Origin: Geoglobus sp.
GTDB taxonomy: Archaea > Halobacteriota > Archaeoglobi > Archaeoglobales > Archaeoglobaceae
DNA length: 10,477 nucleotides
Direction: 5' to 3'
Assembly (NCBI GenBank): GCA_027016965.1
Contig: JALURI010000128.1
Span: forward strand, 2,305 to 12,781
The notes under the pieces: generated by a model
What the model was told of the DNA's origin: nothing
Database searches by the model: none
Seen by the model: only the letters and a program-made list of their open reading frames with translations
Translations under genes and position numbers: made by a program
Shown here: positions 1 through 6,683 of the stretch, piece after piece
Layout: each line of letters starts with the position of its first letter
How positions within the stretch are numbered: position 1 is the first letter of the stretch

Positions 1-1811
1 CAGTTTCACTTTTTTATCCTGTTGTTCTTTTCCCCCTGTTTTTTGTTGTGGCTTTTGGAATTTCAAGGCTTATTGCAGCATGGTATGCAAGCTACACCGG
101 ACCACTTTTATCATGGCTTCCAATTGATATTTATGTTTACATGGATACACCGGCTGGAATTCTTTTCCAGAGACCTGATGTTTTTGTGGTGGAAATTGCC
201 TCACTTACGATTTTTACTGTAATCTTTTTCTATCTTGCAAGAAAAATCATCTTACTTTATCCTGTTCTCATTAAGTCTCAGAGAAAGTCAAAAATTGACT
301 CTGCACTGCCTCACGTTGTTAACATAATGCTGGGCATGTCCAAAGGGGGCACTTCGCTGCTTGAAATCATAAAAACAATTGCAGAAGAAAGAATGATAAC
401 AGGTGAGGTTGGAAAGGAATTTGGAATAATATTCAGAGAGGTTGAGGTATTTCACAAGGACCTGATCTCTGCAATGAGGTATGTTGCAAATACAACACCA
501 TCATCAAAACTCTCCGAGTTTCTGGAAGATTTGATAAGCGTTGTTGAAGGAGGTGGAAAACTCTCCGAGTTTCTCGAATTCAAATCTACCCACTATCTGG
601 AAGAGAGAGAAAGGTTCCATGAAATATTCATAAACTCCCTTGAAATAATGGCCGAAGTTTATGTTGCCATATTTGTTGTTGCACCTCTTTTTACGCTGAT
701 CGTTTTTGTGGTAATGGGAATGCTTGGTGAAAACATCGAAGTCATGTCCAATATGATTGTATATGCTTACATACCTCTGGGAGGCTTAATGTTCATCTGG
801 TTAATAAAATCCATGCTTGAAGAGGAGAAAGGAGGATGGCTTATACGAAAAACCATCCCAATGTTCTTCAAGGCGAGAGTAATTGATAACGGACGGAATC
901 CCCAATTTAAACAAAGAAAAGGCATTCTGGCAGTCATAATCAGAGGATTCAGACATCTTAAGCGAGTTCTCAGTCTGAGATTTATCATAAAGCATCCTGA
1001 ATACATCTTGCTGTTCACCGCCCCTCTTTCGGTTGCTACAGGGATTTATCTGTTTTACATATTTAATTTCAGGATTGAAACCATATTGGGATTTATTTTC
1101 TTGATTCTGGCTTTTCCCTATATTGTTCTTTTTGAATACCGATCTTATCGACTGAGAAAATTTGAAAATGATCTTCCGGAATTTCTAAAGCAGCTTGGAA
1201 GCCTTAACGAGAGTGGATTGACCCTTGTGAATGCTCTAAAAGTTCTTTCAACATCTGATCTGGGATCTCTGACAAAAGAGGTCAGAAATATACGAAAGGA
1301 TATTGAGTGGGGAAAGCTCATAACAGAGGCTTTTGAAAGGTTTGACGAGAGAATTGGGAGTCCTGTGGTATCAAAAGTGGTTTCAATTCTTGTAAAGGCT
1401 CTTGAAGCAACAGATAACGTCAAGGCTGCAATATTCACAGCAGCAAGTGATGCCGAGATATATCTTGATTTCAGAAAAAGGGTTGCAACTGAAATGTTCG
1501 TTTACACGGTTATAGTTTACATCACTTTTGCGGTTTTTCTGTTCACAATTGTGGTTCTCAATCAGAACTTTATTTCGGTTTTTGGCAACATAACTGCGCC
1601 TAGTGGGATGATGGGAGTATATTTTTCATTCCCTGATCCAGAAATACTGACAACTCTGTTTTACCATGCAACACTTCTCAATGGGCTATTCAGCGGGATC
1701 GTTGCAGGGGTTATGGGCGCAGGTAGTGTGAGGGCAGGTTTAAAGCATTCGCTTATAATGGTCGTGGTTACTATTTTGGTATTCAGACTTTTCCTGGGGG
1801 TGGGGTTCTGA
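1..1811 (+). CDS. Type II/IV secretion F-domain membrane protein (TadC/FlaJ family), 5'-truncated
   Basis: This is the polytopic inner-membrane platform of an archaeal type IV pilus or archaellum, the kind of protein that works with a cytoplasmic TadA/FlaI-type ATPase. The frame (first full codon at 3) is open to the window edge and already hydrophobic there, so the true start lies upstream; the GTG at 48 is probably internal. Numbering from that GTG, two T2SSF-type cytoplasmic helical domains are seen (about 85-190 and 377-475). Membrane segments lie near 50-72, 200-225, 236-257, 319-341, 345-365 and 490-515, with two more at the C terminus. The C-terminal part with YHATLLNGLFSG, GAGSV and AGLKHSLIMV is typical of FlaJ/TadC. 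At least 602 residues are encoded, near the family's full length. Family assignment is firm. Whether it serves an archaellum (ArlJ/FlaJ) or an adhesive pilus cannot be told without the missing upstream genes. Confidence 0.85.
   Translation, partial: VSLFYPVVLFPLFFVVAFGISRLIAAWYASYTGPLLSWLPIDIYVYMDTPAGILFQRPDVFVVEIASLTIFTVIFFYLARKIILLYPVLIKSQRKSKIDSALPHVVNIMLGMSKGGTSLLEIIKTIAEERMITGEVGKEFGIIFREVEVFHKDLISAMRYVANTTPSSKLSEFLEDLISVVEGGGKLSEFLEFKSTHYLEERERFHEIFINSLEIMAEVYVAIFVVAPLFTLIVFVVMGMLGENIEVMSNMIVYAYIPLGGLMFIWLIKSMLEEEKGGWLIRKTIPMFFKARVIDNGRNPQFKQRKGILAVIIRGFRHLKRVLSLRFIIKHPEYILLFTAPLSVATGIYLFYIFNFRIETILGFIFLILAFPYIVLFEYRSYRLRKFENDLPEFLKQLGSLNESGLTLVNALKVLSTSDLGSLTKEVRNIRKDIEWGKLITEAFERFDERIGSPVVSKVVSILVKALEATDNVKAAIFTAASDAEIYLDFRKRVATEMFVYTVIVYITFAVFLFTIVVLNQNFISVFGNITAPSGMMGVYFSFPDPEILTTLFYHATLLNGLFSGIVAGVMGAGSVRAGLKHSLIMVVVTILVFRLFLGVGF
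506..574 (+). repeat. In-frame 18-nt direct repeat inside the F-domain gene
   Basis: The 18 bases at 506-523 (AAAACTCTCCGAGTTTCT) recur exactly at 557-574, 51 bases or 17 codons later. In protein this gives KLSEFLE twice in the first F domain, separated by a short helix and a GGG. Identity at the DNA level, including synonymous positions, suggests a recent duplication or conversion rather than ancient helical periodicity. Confidence 0.8.
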
Positions 1812-1840
1812 GTATTTTTGGAATATACCCCCTCGATGAC

Positions 1841-2524
1841 TTGAAAATAGGCATTGATGAAATCGAGATTGAACTTAAGAAGCACGAATCTGGTTTTTCT
1901 TACCTTCGTGAATCAAAAAACAAAAGAGTTGAGAAGATAATTTCGTCAGATGGGGGGAATCTTGTAGTAAATCCGGTTGAGCCTGTAAATCTTCCCTCAT
2001 ACATAACCAACTTTCTTCTTGTCAATTTTAAAAAAAATGTTGTGGTTGCTCCGGGGATAGAGAGAACGGTCTATATTAAATTTCCTGTGGAGATAGGGGT
2101 TTTTGTCTCGGGGACTGGAGATATCGAGTTGATTGATGTTTTTTCTTTGGCAAAGCAGAAATACACACTATATGGGGACCCAAGATATGGTGTTGTTTGC
2201 AGGCTGTGGGAGAGCGAGGTCTACGACTCGACTCCGAAAGCAGACATTTTGAAAGAGGGAGTGATGGAGCTGTTTTTGGTGAACAGGTTTGATGAATGGG
2301 TTGAGGTCTCAAAATGCGTTTTGAATGTCTACCTCATGAAAATCTTTTACAGTGACAGCATGGTGTATTCCAAAGTGAAAATGGAGGTAAATTCCAAAAA
2401 AACAGCTGAAACCAGATTTCTGATGAAACCTCCATACGAGGATATGAAAAAAGCGGTTGAAATTTTCACGCCAAGAAAGGTGCAGATAGCAGCAAAAAGA
2501 TACTTCATGGAGTGGGGAATATGA
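1841..2524 (+). CDS. DUF432 family protein, start uncertain
   Basis: I recognise this as an archaeal DUF432 protein, a family of unknown function often found next to small mechanosensitive channels. Family-like segments include NPVEPVNLPSYIT, a KFPVEIGVF strand, YTLYGDPRYGVVCR and the C-terminal YFMEWGI. No signal peptide or membrane helix is visible, so it is probably a beta-rich cytoplasmic protein. The listed start is the TTG at 1841, the first conventional start in the frame, but it has no Shine-Dalgarno site. The frame stays open upstream and encodes SIFGIYPLDDL directly before it, which resembles the usual DUF432 N terminus, so translation may begin at a non-standard codon near 1808-1814 (CTG or ATT) behind the G-rich run at 1796-1805. 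The last codons overlap the MscS start as ATGA, implying translational coupling. Identity is fairly sure, function unknown. Confidence 0.82.
   Translation: MKIGIDEIEIELKKHESGFSYLRESKNKRVEKIISSDGGNLVVNPVEPVNLPSYITNFLLVNFKKNVVVAPGIERTVYIKFPVEIGVFVSGTGDIELIDVFSLAKQKYTLYGDPRYGVVCRLWESEVYDSTPKADILKEGVMELFLVNRFDEWVEVSKCVLNVYLMKIFYSDSMVYSKVKMEVNSKKTAETRFLMKPPYEDMKKAVEIFTPRKVQIAAKRYFMEWGI
2509..2512 (+). promoter_or_regulatory. Shine-Dalgarno site deciding the MscS start
   Basis: GGAG lies 8 bases before the ATG at 2521. It favours that ATG, which overlaps the DUF432 stop as ATGA, over the in-frame GTG at 2512 that sits inside the SD itself. Confidence 0.6.
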
Positions 2525-3348
2525 TCGATCTTCTGAATACAGTGGCTTATGGAGATACCACAGTTGGAGACATAGCTCTATCGGCAATCATAATGGTTCT
2601 TGCTGTTGGACTTGCAAAATGCGTAACAATTTATCTCCGGAGGGGAATAGGAGAGAGAATAGAGAAAAATTACAGAGAACTAATTCTGAAACTGATTTAC
2701 TATTTGATTGTATTCATAGGTTTCCTCACGATTCTTCCGCTTCTGGGATTCAGCCCTTCTGGCTTACTGGTTGCAGGTGGTATTACGGGTATTGTAATCG
2801 GTTTTGCCAGCCAGAGTGTTGTTTCAAATCTGATTTCGGGCATATTCATTCTCTGGGAAAAACCAATAAGAATCGGAGATCAGGTTCAGGTTGGAGATAT
2901 TTCTGGGTTTGTTGAAGATATAAATGTGATGTCAACCATAATAAGAACATACGACGGCCTTTTTGTCAGAATCCCCAATCAAACTCTTTTCACGGGAAAC
3001 ATAACAAACTACACAGGAAACGTTGTGAGGAGATTTGAATACAGAATAGGTGTAAGGTATTCAGATGATCCGGAAAAGGCAGTTGAAATAATTAAAAGGG
3101 TGGTTGATGAGGAGCCATTTGCCCTTAAAAATCCAGATCCGGCTGTTTTTGTTGATGAGCTCGGTGATAATGCTGTAATAATTTCTGTCAGAATTTGGGC
3201 TCCTGTTGGAGTATGGTATGGCGTGAAAATGAGGTTGCTTTCGAAAATCAAAACAGAGCTGGAGAGAAATGGAATCTCAATTCCATTTCCACAGAGGGTT
3301 GTGTGGTTCGCAAATGAACTTGAACTTGCAGAGGGCTCTATGGAATGA
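2521..3348 (+). CDS. Small-conductance mechanosensitive channel, MscS family
   Basis: Membrane channel that opens under tension and releases solutes during osmotic downshock. At 275 residues it matches the short MscS type. Three hydrophobic segments are visible: about 15-35, 58-80, and a glycine/alanine-rich pore helix about 85-115 (VAGGITGIVIGFASQSVVSNLISG). The signature stretch ILWEKPIRIGDQV and the soluble beta domain with GFVEDINVMSTIIRTYDG and VRIPNQ follow, then an alpha/beta C-terminal domain ending in a charged tail. The start at 2521 is chosen for the ATGA overlap with DUF432 and its SD; the GTG at 2512 would add three residues. Coupling to DUF432 suggests that protein supports or regulates the channel, which is an inference from context only. 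Confidence 0.93.
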   Translation: MIDLLNTVAYGDTTVGDIALSAIIMVLAVGLAKCVTIYLRRGIGERIEKNYRELILKLIYYLIVFIGFLTILPLLGFSPSGLLVAGGITGIVIGFASQSVVSNLISGIFILWEKPIRIGDQVQVGDISGFVEDINVMSTIIRTYDGLFVRIPNQTLFTGNITNYTGNVVRRFEYRIGVRYSDDPEKAVEIIKRVVDEEPFALKNPDPAVFVDELGDNAVIISVRIWAPVGVWYGVKMRLLSKIKTELERNGISIPFPQRVVWFANELELAEGSME

Positions 3349-3376
3349 TGTGGTTTTTCTGGAGATCGGAGAATAG

Positions 3377-3385
3377 CTTTTAAAT
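3377..3385 (+). promoter_or_regulatory. TATA box of the phosphoesterase-moaE unit
   Basis: CTTTTAAAT is centred about 25 bases before the ATG at 3406. No Shine-Dalgarno site precedes that ATG, so the transcript is probably leaderless. The 57-base gap after the MscS stop holds nothing else recognisable. Confidence 0.55.
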
Positions 3386-3405
3386 CAGACTTCCGAATTC
3401 CTGTT

Positions 3406-3933
3406 ATGAGAATTGTGGCTGTTTCAGACACCCATGTCAGAAAATTTGACGAGCTTCCTGAAAAGCTGGTTTCAATAATGGACTCTGCAAATATGGTTAT
3501 TCATGCCGGAGATTTCATGTCATCAGACGTTCTTGAAGAATTTGAAAGGAGGTATGATTTCATTGGTGTCTTTGGAAATGTGGATGATTGCGAGGTTAAA
3601 AAAAGATTGAATGAAACTGAAATCTTTGAGGCTGACAGTCTGAGATTTGGGATAACACACAAGGGAAACTTTCTGAATGAGTTCCATGATCTCGGTTATA
3701 AAGCCATGGAAATGAATGTAGATGTGCTGGTTTTCGGGCACATACACCGGTTTATTGTTGAAAAAATAGGTAGAGTTATTCTCATCTGTCCAGGAAGCCC
3801 AAAACAGCCAAGAATGTCGGCATCAAGCTGTGCTGTGATTGATGTTGAAAATGGAAAGCTCGATGTGAATTTTGAGCTTGTTGAGGATTTTGCATGTGGA
3901 ATCGATATGAAGTTAAGGGAGATGGTTGAATGA
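3406..3933 (+). CDS. MJ0936/YfcE-family metallophosphoesterase
   Basis: A soluble cytoplasmic calcineurin-type phosphodiesterase with a binuclear metal centre. All family motifs are present in order: SDTH (D8, H10), HAGD (D36), GNVD (N58, D60), THKG (H85), GHIH (H112, H114) and CPGSPKQPR, where the family usually has NPGS..PR. The 175-residue length fits the family (about 165-185). Relatives hydrolyse model phosphodiesters, and the natural substrate is unknown. It starts its own leaderless unit and its stop overlaps the moaE start as ATGA, so the two are co-expressed. No mechanistic link to molybdopterin synthesis is obvious. Family sure, substrate unknown. Confidence 0.92.
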   Translation: MRIVAVSDTHVRKFDELPEKLVSIMDSANMVIHAGDFMSSDVLEEFERRYDFIGVFGNVDDCEVKKRLNETEIFEADSLRFGITHKGNFLNEFHDLGYKAMEMNVDVLVFGHIHRFIVEKIGRVILICPGSPKQPRMSASSCAVIDVENGKLDVNFELVEDFACGIDMKLREMVE

Positions 3934-4640
3934 AGGTTTGCACAGTTGGTGAAAACTGGGAAGACGTGCTTAAGGATCTGAAATGTAAAGGAAATGCAAT
4001 TCTGGTTGAGAAAGGAGATAATGGGGTGGAGAAGCTTTATTTTAGTAAGGATTGTCTTAAATTCAGTTTAAAACCAAAAAATCTCAGAGAGGTTCTGGAA
4101 TTGCTTGCAGACCTTGGATATGATTACGCTTTGTTGAAGGGATTCAGCAATGATGAGGTGAGCAATCTCGGGATAAGAATACCCAGAATCTCAAAGGCTG
4201 AGGAGGCTGAGATGGCAGATGAGTGCGAGAGTCTTAAAAGCCTGATCAAAAAGCTGAAAGAAAAGGAGGGTTCAGATTTTTGCGGAGCGATTGGAGTTTT
4301 CATCGGCTTTGTCAGGAAAATACAGGATGGAAAGCAGGTGGTGAGACTTGAGTACGAGAAGTTTGATGAAATGTTTGACAGGGTGAGGGGAGAAATCGAA
4401 TCTGAAGTTGAGGCGATGAAGGGCGTCAGAGGGGTCAAGATCTACCACAGAACTGGAACAGTTGTGCCAAAGGAGGATATTGTTTATGTTGTTGTTATGA
4501 CCGAGCACAGGGAGAATTTGTGGAATCCTCTGAAAAAAGCGGTTGAGCTTTTCAAGGCAAAGCTTCCGGTGTGGAAGAAGGAGGTTTATATCGACGGGGA
4601 GGTATGGGCACATGACAGGGATCTAAACAGGACTCCTTAA
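3930..4640 (+). CDS. moaE: Molybdopterin synthase large subunit MoaE with an N-terminal extension
   Basis: MoaE, with MoaD thiocarboxylate, inserts the dithiolene sulfurs into cyclic pyranopterin monophosphate to make molybdopterin for molybdenum and tungsten enzymes. The MoaE domain is residues about 117-230: CGAIGVFIGFVR, LEYE, YHRTGTVVP, MTEHR and FKAKLPVWKKE. By alignment from memory, K209 and K216 match the E. coli catalytic lysines K119 and K126. A typical MoaE is about 150 residues; this one has 236 because of an extra domain of about 90 residues at the N terminus plus a charged, helical linker (about 88-114, rich in K and E). The extension is alpha/beta in character and not recognised with confidence; it could be a degenerate MobB-like or regulatory module. 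The start is set by the ATGA overlap and the upstream GGGAGATG. No moaD is visible here. It overlaps the oppositely oriented DUF2103 gene by 18 bases. Confidence 0.93.
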   Translation: MKVCTVGENWEDVLKDLKCKGNAILVEKGDNGVEKLYFSKDCLKFSLKPKNLREVLELLADLGYDYALLKGFSNDEVSNLGIRIPRISKAEEAEMADECESLKSLIKKLKEKEGSDFCGAIGVFIGFVRKIQDGKQVVRLEYEKFDEMFDRVRGEIESEVEAMKGVRGVKIYHRTGTVVPKEDIVYVVVMTEHRENLWNPLKKAVELFKAKLPVWKKEVYIDGEVWAHDRDLNRTP

Positions 4641-5021
4641 CATTTCAAGCAGAACTTCCCCCTCTTCCCTGTTTCCTGCAGTGGTTATGATGTAAAATTG
4701 CTGAACAGCCCCGCCATGTATCAGCAGCGCTCTTATATTGCCGTTTCCATCACATCTTGTAAATTTCAGTCTGACAGAGCCCTTTGACGTCCCTCTGTTC
4801 TCAATGACACCGGGAATTATCTTTTTGATGTATTCTAACTCTGCAATTCTTTTTAGCAATTTTCTCCCCTCCCTACCGCCAATTATTGTTGAATGGGAGC
4901 CACTGATCTTCAACTTTGGCTCAATATGTGATTTTGAAATTGAGGTGCTGTTTTTGATTTTTCTGCCTTTGTCAATTCTTTCTGTTCTCAAATCAATCTC
5001 CCTCTTAATTATCTTTTCCAC
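4623..5021 (-). CDS. DUF2103-like conserved protein
   Basis: I place this tentatively in DUF2103, a family of archaeal and cyanobacterial proteins sometimes labelled as predicted metal-binding; its function is unknown. The recognisable core is SHSTIIGGREGRKLLKRIA, then IIPGVIENRG, a basic strand, and IHGGAVQQFYIITT. There is no signal peptide or membrane helix, and it is strongly basic before the core. The GTG at 5021 is chosen because it overlaps the glycosyltransferase by only 13 bases. An ATG at 5099 in the same frame would need a 91-base overlap; an AAGGAG before it is part of glycosyltransferase codons (VKEIPV), so it is probably coincidental. The gene is co-transcribed behind the glycosyltransferase, and its 3' end overlaps moaE tail to tail. 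Confidence 0.65.
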   Translation of the reverse strand: MEKIIKREIDLRTERIDKGRKIKNSTSISKSHIEPKLKISGSHSTIIGGREGRKLLKRIAELEYIKKIIPGVIENRGTSKGSVRLKFTRCDGNGNIRALLIHGGAVQQFYIITTAGNREEGEVLLEMLRSPV

Positions 5022-5701
5022 ATCATTCTGAAAATGCTTTTGAGCATGTAGGTACCATCTTTCACAACATTTACCTTGGATTCCCCACCGTGTCTCCATC
5101 TTACCGGAATCTCCTTAACTTTCAGCCCATTTTTCTGGGCTAAAACAAGCAGTTCAGTATCCCAGAACCAGTGGTTGTCTTCAATCATGTCCAGAATTTC
5201 CACAACTTTGCCTTTTTTGAATCCCTTGAATCCGCACTGGTGGTCATGAATTTTTGATTTAAGCAGAACCCTTACAAGAAAGTTGTAAACCTTCGAAGGA
5301 ATGTCTCTGATTGCAGGTCTGGAAGCATCACTCTCATTTAAAAGTCTTGAACCCACTGCAATGTCGTATCCTGACTTAAGAGCCCGGTAAATGTCATTTA
5401 TGTGTTTCAGGTCAGTTGAAAGATCGACGTCCATGTAGATCACGAATTCGTTTTTTGCTTTCTTTATTGCGTCATTCAAAGCTTTTCCTCTTCCAAGTCT
5501 TTTATCGCTGTGGATGTGAGTGATAAAGGCGTATTTTTCAGCAAGCTCTCTTGCAATTTTATCTGTTCCATCTGTTGAGCCATCTTCTGCAATTATTATC
5601 TCAAAATCGCTGAAATAAGAAAGAAGGAATTCCCTGATTCTTTCGACAGATTTTTCAAGCCTTGATGCTTCATTGTATGCAGGCAGAATTATGGTTATCA
5701 T
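5009..5701 (-). CDS. Family 2 glycosyltransferase, dolichyl-phosphate sugar synthase type (ALG5/DPM1-like)
   Basis: Transfers a sugar from a nucleotide sugar to a polyprenyl (dolichyl) phosphate at the cytoplasmic membrane face, supplying lipid-linked sugar for protein or surface glycosylation. The GT-A fold is clear: PAYNEASRL at 7-15, EDGSTDGT at 39-46, the metal-binding DVD at 91-93, GSR at 117-119, HQCGFKGF at 154-161, WDTEL at 180-184, and a C-terminal ending in GGESKV. At 230 residues it lacks the C-terminal membrane helices seen in some DPM1 relatives, so it should be soluble or peripherally attached. The QCGFKGF and WDTELL motifs are closer to ALG5-type glucosyltransferases, but the sugar cannot be told from sequence. 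It has a good SD (AGGAG, 6 bases before ATG) and heads a unit with the DUF2103 gene. It is divergent from a flippase-like gene. Confidence 0.92.
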   Translation of the reverse strand: MITIILPAYNEASRLEKSVERIREFLLSYFSDFEIIIAEDGSTDGTDKIARELAEKYAFITHIHSDKRLGRGKALNDAIKKAKNEFVIYMDVDLSTDLKHINDIYRALKSGYDIAVGSRLLNESDASRPAIRDIPSKVYNFLVRVLLKSKIHDHQCGFKGFKKGKVVEILDMIEDNHWFWDTELLVLAQKNGLKVKEIPVRWRHGGESKVNVVKDGTYMLKSIFRMMWKR

Positions 5702-5707
5702 TCAACA

Positions 5708-5712
5708 CTCCT
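5708..5712 (-). promoter_or_regulatory. Shine-Dalgarno site of the glycosyltransferase
   Basis: On the minus strand AGGAG lies 6 bases before the ATG at 5701. This gene uses a leader with an SD, whereas several neighbours appear leaderless. Confidence 0.7.
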
Positions 5713-5771
5713 GATTTTTCCGGATATTTGAATGTTGCTGGATGGGGCTTGATTTTGCTTCATGTAAACCA

Positions 5772-5785
5772 CATATTTTATATTT
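5772..5785. promoter_or_regulatory. AT-rich divergent promoter between the glycosyltransferase and flippase-like genes
   Basis: CATATTTTATATTT reads as a TATA-type element on both strands. On the plus strand its TTTATATTT is centred about 27 bases before the ATG at 5808, fitting a leaderless start. On the minus strand AAATATAAAATATG would give a leader of roughly 45-55 bases ahead of the glycosyltransferase SD. The same element, or two overlapping ones, may therefore serve both genes. Confidence 0.5.
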
Positions 5786-5807
5786 CATTTATGAAACCAA
5801 ACTCAGA

Positions 5808-6683
5808 ATGCGGGGTTTGAAGATTCTGGCTGGAACCGGGATCATTGTTTTGCTTGTTCTGTTTTTCAGGGATTCTGTCAGATACATTCTTTCAGCAAAC
5901 CCTGTGTTTTTTTTTGGATCTGTTGTTTTTTACGAACTCCTAAACCTTCTTCTTGCATACCGAATCTACCATATCCTGAAAAGTCTGGAAATTGAGGCGA
6001 GATTTGTTGACGTGTTCAGAGCGCATCTTGCAGGGATGATTGCAGGAGATTTCACTCCTGGTAGAGCAGGATATTTCTCTGTGCCTGTCTTTGCAAAAGC
6101 ATATGATATGGATTCAAGGGCTGTTATAGGGATAATTCTTTCCTCTCAGGCTGTAGAGATGGTTGTGAAGGTGTTCGGGGCATCCATTGGAATAGTTTAC
6201 CTTCTTGGTCTGAATGAGCTTTATCTGATGGTGATCCCCCTTCTGGTGAGCTCACTTGCGGTTATTTATCTGTGGACGGATATCCCTCCAAATTTTAGGA
6301 GACTGAGAATGATAAGAGAATATGCAAGAGAAACAAAGAAAAATGCTCTCTTTATTCTTGGAATTTCCATAGCTGGATGGATTGTTGTTGGAGTTCAGTG
6401 GTATCTCCTTTTCAGATCTCTTGGGTTGGAGGTGAGCTTTTTTCAAGCAATGGTTCTCCAGCCTCTGGGTACGCTTTTAATGTTTTTACCACTTACCCCC
6501 GGTGGGATGGGTCTGTTTGAGAGTGGATCAGGGTTCCTCGTATCCATTGTAACGGGAAGTTTTTCTGCTGGAATTGCCCATTCCATTCTTGTAAGAGCTT
6601 CCACTGTTCTTGCAGATCTTCCGGGACTCACTGAATTCAGGAAAGAAAGCGGAGAAGTCAGGCTTCGAGAACTCTTCTCTTGA
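5808..6683 (+). CDS. Flippase-like integral membrane protein (UPF0104 / LPG-synthase TM-region family)
   Basis: A polytopic membrane protein of the family that includes YbhN, the membrane half of lysylphosphatidylglycerol synthases and the C-terminal half of haloarchaeal AglD. Signature motifs are GDFTPGRAGYFSVP near residue 80 and PLTPGGMGLFE near 230. About seven or eight hydrophobic segments are spread over 291 residues, near the usual 300-330. The ATG at 5808 is preferred over an in-frame ATG at 5742, because the latter lies upstream of the TATA element and would add polar residues before the first membrane helix. Its divergent neighbour is a dolichyl-phosphate-type glycosyltransferase, which suggests a role with lipid-linked sugars; the transport activity itself is inferred. 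The 3' end overlaps the MBL gene by 26 bases. Confidence 0.87.
   Translation: MRGLKILAGTGIIVLLVLFFRDSVRYILSANPVFFFGSVVFYELLNLLLAYRIYHILKSLEIEARFVDVFRAHLAGMIAGDFTPGRAGYFSVPVFAKAYDMDSRAVIGIILSSQAVEMVVKVFGASIGIVYLLGLNELYLMVIPLLVSSLAVIYLWTDIPPNFRRLRMIREYARETKKNALFILGISIAGWIVVGVQWYLLFRSLGLEVSFFQAMVLQPLGTLLMFLPLTPGGMGLFESGSGFLVSIVTGSFSAGIAHSILVRASTVLADLPGLTEFRKESGEVRLRELFS

Noticed and set aside
22..222. Plus-strand open frame near the left edge
   Set aside because: Shadow of the F-domain membrane protein in another frame; the hydrophobic sequence is a by-product of T-rich codons.
5742..5807. Earlier in-frame start for the flippase-like protein
   Set aside because: It lies upstream of the TATA element and would add polar residues before the first membrane helix.
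5791..5820. Short upstream open frame (ATG at 5791, nine codons)
   Set aside because: If the transcript is leaderless or nearly so at 5808, this ATG is not transcribed, and it has no SD.
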